From NCBI GenBank assembly GCA_021825285.1, contig JAKAHW010000030.1, forward strand, positions 1 through 9,520: a stretch of DNA of 9,520 nt. Reading direction: 5' to 3'. The stretch's first letter is position 1; each line of letters begins with the position of its first letter. The translations under genes and the position numbers were made by a program. The stretch comes from a bacterium. GTDB taxonomy: Bacteria > Patescibacteria > Microgenomatia > Levybacterales > GWA1-39-11. Under the pieces are notes generated by a model. That model did not search any database. It was not told the DNA's origin and saw only the letters and a list, made by a program, of their open reading frames with translations. Positions 5,654 to 9,520 of the stretch are shown in pieces.

Positions 5654-6373
5654 TTACCCTAAATTAGTGGATACCTTCTGGACATCATCTAGCTCTTCAA
5701 GTTTTTCAACAATAACCATTATTTTGGACTGGGTTGGCTCGTCTACGCTCGTGTAAGTTGTCGGTTTGAAAATTATTTCAGCGTTATCGATTATAATTCC
5801 TTTTTCGTCAAAATGGTTTTTTGCTTTTTGAAGCATTGCGGGATCTAAGTAGAAAAATGCCATATCGCCTTCCTCGTCCATGTCCTCTACTCCCGTCTCA
5901 AGGCCGACATTTAATAATTCCTCGCTTGTCATTCCATTTTTTTTAACGATTATTTCTCCTTTTCTTTCAAACATATAAGAAACAGAGCCTTGGTTTCCTA
6001 AAGTTCCACCGTTTTTTTCAAAAATATTTTTAACCTCCGAAAAAGTCCTTTGCTTGTTATCGGTCACAGTCTCGATAATTACCGCAACTCCTCCTGGAGC
6101 AAATCCCTCATAAGTTAACTCTGAAACGTCTTCCCCCAGTTTTCCTGCTGCTCTAGAAATCGCTCTTTCGATATTGTCTTTGGGCATATTGGCAGCACGC
6201 GCCTTGTCCACCGCCAACCTTAACTTAAAATTGCTATTAGGGTCCCCCACACCCTGCCCCTGCCTTACCGCAATAGTAATTGCATTAGAAAGTTTTGTAA
6301 AAGTTTGGCCGCGTTTTGCATCTGCTGCTCCCTTTTGTCTTTTTATTGTTGACCATTTAGAATGTCCTGACAT
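5654..6373 (-). CDS. yebC: YebC/PmpR/TACO1 family protein
   Basis: This 239-residue protein has the family's usual length and all its landmarks: N-terminal SGHSKWSTIKRQKGAADAKRG, LRLAVDKARAANMPKDNIERAI (51-72), YEGFAPGGVAVI (88-99), NGGTLGNQGSVSYMFERKG (121-139), and a C-terminal EELDDVQKVSTNL. The family comprises three-domain cytoplasmic proteins described both as DNA-binding regulators and, more recently, as ribosome-associated factors that ease translation of difficult motifs such as proline runs. ruvC follows after six bases, and the yebC-ruvC pairing is common in bacteria. GGGAG lies six bases before the ATG, a strong Shine-Dalgarno sequence that fixes the start. Upstream is a leader ORF that repeats the first ten YebC codons, plus stacked hairpins, suggesting expression control. 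Confidence 0.96.
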   Translation of the reverse strand: MSGHSKWSTIKRQKGAADAKRGQTFTKLSNAITIAVRQGQGVGDPNSNFKLRLAVDKARAANMPKDNIERAISRAAGKLGEDVSELTYEGFAPGGVAVIIETVTDNKQRTFSEVKNIFEKNGGTLGNQGSVSYMFERKGEIIVKKNGMTSEELLNVGLETGVEDMDEEGDMAFFYLDPAMLQKAKNHFDEKGIIIDNAEIIFKPTTYTSVDEPTQSKIMVIVEKLEELDDVQKVSTNLG

Positions 6374-6487
6374 CGTATTCTCCCTTTCTTTTTAAATTAT
6401 TTAAACTAAGTTTTCTTTAAAACTATACGAGGAAGCGCAGTCTGATTCATCAGACGAGCAAGCTCGTATTGTTGACCATTTAGAATG
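6344..6487. repeat. 21-bp perfect direct repeat of the yebC 5' coding region
   Basis: Bases 6344-6364 and 6467-6487 are identical over 21 positions, offset by 123 bp (41 codons). The first lies inside yebC (His4 to Ile10 codons), the second in the upstream leader ORF. The next nine bases, which give Met-Ser-Gly in both, differ only synonymously (TCA GGA in yebC, AGC GGT in the leader). Confidence 0.85.
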
Positions 6488-6496
6488 ACCGCTCAT
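6401..6496 (-). CDS. 31-codon leader ORF repeating the YebC N-terminus
   Basis: An ATG at 6496 opens a 31-codon frame ending in TAA (6403-6401), 27 bases before the yebC ATG and in the same frame as yebC. Its first ten residues, MSGHSKWSTI, are identical to YebC. The rest is unrelated, rich in Ser with two Cys, and ends in FKENLV. No Shine-Dalgarno sequence is visible, unlike yebC itself. A promoter lies about 70-100 bases upstream. It could be a leader peptide controlling yebC, or a relic of a duplication or insertion at the yebC start. The synonymous codon changes hint at selection on the peptide or descent from a diverged yebC copy. Expression is unproven. Confidence 0.5.
   Translation of the reverse strand: MSGHSKWSTIRACSSDESDCASSYSFKENLV
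6409..6469. repeat. Nested and competing inverted repeats in the yebC leader
   Basis: ATACGAG (6425-6431) pairs with CTCGTAT (6463-6469). Inside, GTCTGA (6440-6445) pairs with TCAGAC (6450-6455) across TTCA. Alternatively ACGAGC (6454-6459) pairs with GCTCGT (6462-6467), excluding the outer stem. Further downstream on the - strand, AGTTTT (6409-6414) pairs with AAAACT (6419-6424). All lie within the leader ORF, so a translating ribosome would decide which stems form. Confidence 0.6.
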
Positions 6497-6518
6497 ATTA
6501 TTAAAGAATTTCTAAACT

Positions 6519-6557
6519 AAAAATGATCCGAATTTATTCGGGTTCCAATTCGGATCA
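6519..6557 (-). terminator. Terminator-like hairpin in the yebC 5' leader (possible attenuator)
   Basis: On the - strand, an 11-bp perfect stem (6557-6547 with 6534-6524, arms TGATCCGAATT/AATTCGGATCA) with a 12-base loop is followed directly by TTTTT (6523-6519). A shorter competing stem CCGAAT/ATTCGG can form at 6541-6536 with 6533-6528. It sits between the yebC promoter and the leader ORF. Its start only about five bases from the predicted transcription start also allows a 5'-end stabilising role. Confidence 0.55.
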
Positions 6558-6568
6558 ATTCGCCTTCT

Positions 6569-6598
6569 ATTATACCTCGCTTACCTTGACTTTTTCAA
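6569..6598 (-). promoter_or_regulatory. Promoter of the yebC-ruvC operon
   Basis: On the - strand, TTGAAA (6598-6593), an 18-bp spacer and a perfect TATAAT (6574-6569). Transcription would start near 6562. The -35 region overlaps that of the divergent promoter for the TPR gene. Confidence 0.65.
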
Positions 6599-6614
6599 CA
6601 AATTGACTTAAAAT
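6586..6614 (+). promoter_or_regulatory. Divergent promoter of the TPR gene
   Basis: TTGACT (6586-6591), a 17-bp spacer and TAAAAT (6609-6614). The start would be near 6621, about 20 bases before ATG 6641. It shares bases with the yebC -35 region, so the two promoters should compete for RNA polymerase. Confidence 0.6.
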
Positions 6615-6640
6615 ATTTCAATTCTGCGTTATCTTTAAAA

Positions 6641-7294
6641 ATGTCTATACCCCTAAAAGACCTTGCTATTAAATTTGCCCTCCAAAACAACTGGGAAGAA
6701 GCCTACAAAATAAATTCACAAATTTTAGATGCCGATGAAAATGATATTGAAGCGCTCAATAGGATGGCGTTTTCCTTAATAAAACTGGGTAAATATAAAA
6801 AGGCAAAACTGGCATATCAAAAAGTAGTTGAAATTGACAAAACTAACCCAATCGCTTTAAAAAATTTGAAAAAATTGGATAATGTTACTCGGGACAAGCT
6901 TAAAGATCAAGGACAATCACCGATTACAAACCATATACATGATGTTTTTATTGAGGAAGCAGGTAAAACCAAAACTACGGAATTAAAAAATCTCACCGAT
7001 AAAAAATCTCTTTCTTTGCTTCAAACAGGAGACAATGTTACTCTTGTTGTCAAACGCTCTAAAATTTTTGTTTTGTCTTCAGATAAAAAATATATAGGGA
7101 TGCTACCGGACAATATTGGAATGAGACTGGTAACATTCATGAAAGGCGGAAATGAATATCAGGCCTGCATAAAAGCTTTGGATGAAAAAACTGTCACGGT
7201 CTTTATCAAAGAGGTTAAAAAAGTGGCAAAGTTTAAAAACCAACCATCGTTTTCTGCTACCCCATTTGTTTACCAAACATATCCTGAAGAATAG
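6641..7294 (+). CDS. TPR-repeat protein with an uncharacterised C-terminal beta domain
   Basis: This 217-residue, probably cytoplasmic protein starts with two TPR-like helical hairpins (about residues 5-34 and 35-68), showing the typical pattern in NNWEEAYKINSQIL and LGKYKKAKLAYQKVVEIDKTNP. A charged linker (75-120) leads to a second domain (about 123-195) of alternating strands: NVTLVVKRSKIFVLSSDKKYIGMLP, then a second hydrophobic set with CIKAL and VTVFIKEV. The small beta-barrel look is vaguely HIRAN-like, but that is a guess. TPRs bind partner proteins; the partner is unknown. No Shine-Dalgarno sequence is seen. Its promoter overlaps the divergent yebC promoter. It ends tail to tail with the small gene at 7299, four bases apart. 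Confidence 0.8.
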   Translation: MSIPLKDLAIKFALQNNWEEAYKINSQILDADENDIEALNRMAFSLIKLGKYKKAKLAYQKVVEIDKTNPIALKNLKKLDNVTRDKLKDQGQSPITNHIHDVFIEEAGKTKTTELKNLTDKKSLSLLQTGDNVTLVVKRSKIFVLSSDKKYIGMLPDNIGMRLVTFMKGGNEYQACIKALDEKTVTVFIKEVKKVAKFKNQPSFSATPFVYQTYPEE

Positions 7295-7298
7295 AATT

Positions 7299-7448
7299 TT
7301 ATTTTTTAAACAATATTTTTTCTCTCTTTAACTCTTCCGCTGCTTTTTTTATTTCTTTAGGTTTTCTCAACTCTTTCCGAAGAGAGAAAAGTGCCCAAAG
7401 GAAGGAAACGACTATTATAATGATAAGTGATACGTAGAAAACATTCAT
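7299..7448 (-). CDS. 49-residue single-pass membrane protein
   Basis: A short frame starts at ATG 7448 and stops at TAA 7301-7299. The protein has one transmembrane helix right at the N-terminus (about residues 3-22, FYVSLIIIIVVSFLWALFSL) and a highly charged, helical, Lys/Glu-rich tail (24-49), predicted to lie in the cytoplasm. The start overlaps the stop of the upstream gene in the ATGA arrangement (7448-7445), a typical translational-coupling junction, and it fills the space up to the convergent TPR gene. The overlap and the amphipathic composition support a real gene. The function is unknown; it may be an anchor or partner of the protein encoded upstream. Confidence 0.72.
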   Translation of the reverse strand: MNVFYVSLIIIIVVSFLWALFSLRKELRKPKEIKKAAEELKREKILFKK

Positions 7449-8092
7449 AATGTATGGGCTAACAAGGCTGAACTCATTTCCAATGACAAGTTATCTTTTG
7501 CTTTCTGGTCTAAAGGTAGCGTTTTCTCCCAATCAATATATTTTTGCGCGACATCTGAACCTTTTATACCATGAGCAACCATTACTTCTGCCGGCATATC
7601 AAAGGGGGAACTTTTTCCGTCCACTATGCTTCTGAGTGCTGCTCCGTTCTCATAACCTTCATCCAGCCAACTACCGTTTGTCTGTTCTGGAATTTCCCTT
7701 ACAACAAGCCTATCGTAAATAGGTACTGTTGTCTCATCTTCAAGCGTAAAATCTCTCGGCACAAAACCTATAAAAAGGCCTCGGCCCAATTTTATTCTTA
7801 CTCCATTTTCCTCCCCTACTGCTTTAAATCCAAAAATTTTCTTGTTTTTTACAACTTTTTTCTCCCCTTCTTGAGCAACATAAGAATGATCTTCCCTTGC
7901 AATTGAAACTCGAACCCCTTTTGGAGCAGATTGAACCATAGCTCCGAATAGACTTTGAATTATTCCTCTTGCTACAGCCTCGCTCTCCCCGACCATAGCA
8001 TGCTTTTCCCCAACAACTTCTGACCAGCTAATTTTTTCCTCCTGATGAGCTATTAATTTTTTAACATTTCCTTCGTCTCTTCCGTCTTCCAT
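7445..8092 (-). CDS. Conserved-looking hypothetical protein, unknown family
   Basis: From ATG 8092 this is a 215-residue soluble, acidic protein with no signal peptide. An upstream TTG at 8140 would add 16 mostly hydrophobic residues; I prefer the ATG because the extension is AT-rich, starts with a rare codon and lacks a ribosome site. Visible blocks are an N-terminal helical part (EAVARGIIQSLFGAMV), a central beta-rich part (KIFGFKAVGEENGVRIKLGRGLFIGFVPRDF, then VPIYDRLVVREIP), and a C-terminal helical part ending EMSSALLAHTL. No known motif was recognised. It follows the LytR_C gene after about 50 bases and overlaps the small membrane-protein gene by four bases, so the two products may work together. 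Confidence 0.75.
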   Translation of the reverse strand: MEDGRDEGNVKKLIAHQEEKISWSEVVGEKHAMVGESEAVARGIIQSLFGAMVQSAPKGVRVSIAREDHSYVAQEGEKKVVKNKKIFGFKAVGEENGVRIKLGRGLFIGFVPRDFTLEDETTVPIYDRLVVREIPEQTNGSWLDEGYENGAALRSIVDGKSSPFDMPAEVMVAHGIKGSDVAQKYIDWEKTLPLDQKAKDNLSLEMSSALLAHTL

Positions 8093-8124
8093 AATTCTTT
8101 TTTCCAACAAAAACAAGCTAAATA

Positions 8125-8153
8125 AGCATATCAAATGCAATTTATTACTTCAA
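8125..8153 (-). promoter_or_regulatory. Weak candidate promoter for the 8092-7445 gene
   Basis: On the - strand, TTGAAG (8153-8148), 17 bp, TATGCT (8130-8125), each with four of six matches. It would give a start near 8118, favouring ATG 8092 over TTG 8140 as translation start. The match is weak in AT-rich DNA. Confidence 0.3.
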
Positions 8154-8936
8154 GCTATCCCTGCCAAAAATCAAAGTTATGTCCGCAATCGAATTTTCCT
8201 GCCTTTTCTCCACTTTAAAAGGAAAAAAATCTTTCAATCTTTTAACAACAACGCTTTTTTCATTTCCTCTTATAACTATTTTTGATTCATTTTGCTCATT
8301 GGTTCCAACAGACACAATATTGAATCCCTCGTTTTTTAACGCTTCAGACATCCTCCCCCCTACTCCGTCTATACCTGTCCCATTTATAATTTCAACGCTT
8401 GTTTTATCATTTATAATGACGCTCTCGTTAAATATCTCCGGCAGCACATGAAAAACTTCTTCGTTCTCAATATTCTCAACCTCCTTAGTACTTGTTTCCG
8501 AATTTTTTATTCCATTTATTTTACAAAAGATCTTTATTAAATCAATTTCATTTATGTTGTTGCGTTTTTTTGCAAATAAACTTAAAAAGTTGTCGAGCGA
8601 AAAATAATTTCTTTCAATTTTATAGCCTGAATCGTCCAATAATACTATTCCATCTATCGGCACCTTTAAAGCAAGGGACGTCTCTACCCTATTTTTGTTT
8701 TTTAGTTTATACCCCAAATTTTTGACAGTTAAAATAAATAGGGAATTCGGTTTTGTCCCAAGATGTAAAATGCTGGCGTTTTTATTTAAAATCAATAAAT
8801 TAAAAGCTTCCCCTCTGAAACTTCGCGTCTGGTAAACCCTTATTATCTTAATTGATAATGAAACAATTCCCAGGATTAGGAAAAAAATTAAGAAGTATTT
8901 TAGATAGGAAACCGAATTTCTTGAACCTTCTTTCAT
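8145..8936 (-). CDS. Membrane-anchored protein with C-terminal LytR_C domain
   Basis: The protein is 263 residues from ATG 8936. A GTG at 8957 would add seven residues and overlap the upstream gene by 17 bases; the ATG leaves a four-base gap and is preferred, though neither start has a good Shine-Dalgarno sequence. Residues about 13-32 form a signal-anchor helix. The middle (about 45-160) has no family I can name, although its hydrophobic strands loosely resemble a degenerate LCP-like region. The C-terminal 80 residues (about 179-259) match the LytR_C domain: VEIINGTGIDGVGGRMSEAL, a second strand with NIVSVG, then ADITLIFG. LytR_C often sits on cell-wall-related proteins outside the membrane. 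A role in the envelope is inferred. The gene follows the transporter gene. Confidence 0.8.
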   Translation of the reverse strand: MKEGSRNSVSYLKYFLIFFLILGIVSLSIKIIRVYQTRSFRGEAFNLLILNKNASILHLGTKPNSLFILTVKNLGYKLKNKNRVETSLALKVPIDGIVLLDDSGYKIERNYFSLDNFLSLFAKKRNNINEIDLIKIFCKINGIKNSETSTKEVENIENEEVFHVLPEIFNESVIINDKTSVEIINGTGIDGVGGRMSEALKNEGFNIVSVGTNEQNESKIVIRGNEKSVVVKRLKDFFPFKVEKRQENSIADITLIFGRDSLK

Positions 8937-8940
8937 GAAT

Positions 8941-9520
8941 TTACACGAGGTGTTCACGTCTTGAACGTTTTACCAAAGAGTTGGTAACCTGAGGATCTAC
9001 TCCAAAAAGATCCAATACCTCAGATCCGATTCTTAATCCAGCCTCAAGCTCCGGAACGACAATTGTGTTTACTCCCATATTTATGAGACTGTACCTGTCT
9101 TCTTCTTTGTGAGAACGACATAAAATTATAATATCTGGATTTACCTTTAAAGACTGGTCAATGATTTTCTTTTGAGAAAAAGTGTCGGGCAAAGCGACAA
9201 CCAAAACTTTGGCTGAAGTAATGTATGCAGATTCTAAAACCTCTGAGTCAGTCGGATCACCATAAATAGCAAATTTTGAAGCCTGAGCAAGTTCTGAAAT
9301 GGTTTTTCTGTTAAAATCAATGACAACGTATGGAACCTCTGCCAAATCAAGAATTGACCTCACTTCTTTTCCCACTCTTCCATGTCCGCAGATTATTACA
9401 TGTTTTTCGAATTCTTCCTGAAATCCCTTATAGAATCCTGCTTCTTTTCCAACAATATTTTTTAGAAGATTAAGTCCTGAAAGCTTATCTGCAATAACCC
9501 TGAAGTATTTAATCCAGAAA
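8941..9520 (-). CDS. C-terminal part of a Kef/TrkA-type cation transporter with RCK_N domain (partial)
   Basis: The frame is open from the right edge to TAA at 8943-8941, giving 193 visible residues; the N-terminal part lies outside the window. A GTG at 9375 looks like a start but cuts through the nucleotide-binding loop, so it is internal. After a linker with FWIKYFRVIADKL comes a TrkA-N/RCK_N Rossmann domain: HVIICGHGRVGKEV with the GxGxxG loop (about visible residues 40-53), then YVVIDFNR with the acidic residue at the end of strand 2, then YGDPTDSEVL, and VLVVALPD. Such domains bind NAD(H) or related ligands and gate monovalent-cation channels or antiporters. No RCK_C domain follows. A membrane part upstream of the window is expected but not seen. 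Confidence 0.88.
   Translation of the reverse strand, partial: FWIKYFRVIADKLSGLNLLKNIVGKEAGFYKGFQEEFEKHVIICGHGRVGKEVRSILDLAEVPYVVIDFNRKTISELAQASKFAIYGDPTDSEVLESAYITSAKVLVVALPDTFSQKKIIDQSLKVNPDIIILCRSHKEEDRYSLINMGVNTIVVPELEAGLRIGSEVLDLFGVDPQVTNSLVKRSRREHLV

Noticed and set aside
7544..7554. TTGCGCGACAT, similar to the right dif arm
   Set aside because: It lies inside a coding gene, has no partner arm at 6-bp spacing, and fits the codons there; a chance match is likely.
8093..8140. N-terminal extension of the 215-residue protein from TTG 8140
   Set aside because: Rare start codon, no ribosome site, AT-rich hydrophobic extension, and a candidate promoter that overlaps it.
8941..9375. Complete gene starting at GTG 9375
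   Set aside because: The same frame continues to the window edge and includes the first half of the Rossmann GxGxxG motif, so the gene is longer and truncated by the window.

Overview
The window looks like chromosomal DNA from a Candidate Phyla Radiation (Patescibacteria) bacterium, most likely of the Microgenomates type. The pointers are AT-rich DNA, short genes with short or overlapping junctions, standard use of TGA as stop, several small membrane proteins without well-known families, a TPR protein with an uncharacterised C-terminal domain, a free-standing LytR_C protein, and recognisable yebC, ruvC and xer genes. This assignment is inference from gene content, not from a marker RNA; no rRNA or tRNA gene was seen.

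Left part (1-3192), mostly + strand: the tail of an unidentified gene (to 134); a tiny membrane protein with an apparently leaderless promoter (179-385); a phosphotransferase-fold protein whose catalytic residues are replaced (457-1506); a single tyrosine recombinase of the Xer family on the - strand (1548-2486); and a membrane-anchored extracytoplasmic protein (2641-3192).

Centre (3193-4253): about 1.06 kb without a convincing gene. It holds a 28-bp site with the exact architecture of a dif site (11-bp arms around a 6-bp centre, 3618-3645). Its arm sequence recurs as an inverted pair in front of the xer gene (2507-2558). The region also has hairpins, a 9-bp phased repeat, a perfect DnaA box and 10-bp tandem repeats. 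Genes on the left read mainly rightwards and genes on the right mainly leftwards, so they converge on this region, as expected at a replication terminus. My reading is a chromosome-terminus region with a one-recombinase Xer/dif system.

Right part (4254-9520), mostly - strand: a yebC-ruvC-membrane protein operon, a divergent TPR gene, and a second leftward cluster (Kef/TrkA-type transporter end, LytR_C protein, unknown 215-aa protein, 49-aa membrane protein). In front of yebC is an elaborate leader. After a strong promoter comes a terminator-like hairpin, then a 31-codon ORF whose first ten codons repeat the YebC N-terminus (21 identical bases plus three codons differing only synonymously), then stacked inverted repeats, then the true yebC ribosome binding site and start.

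The two items most worth following are the self-contained Xer/dif module and the yebC leader.
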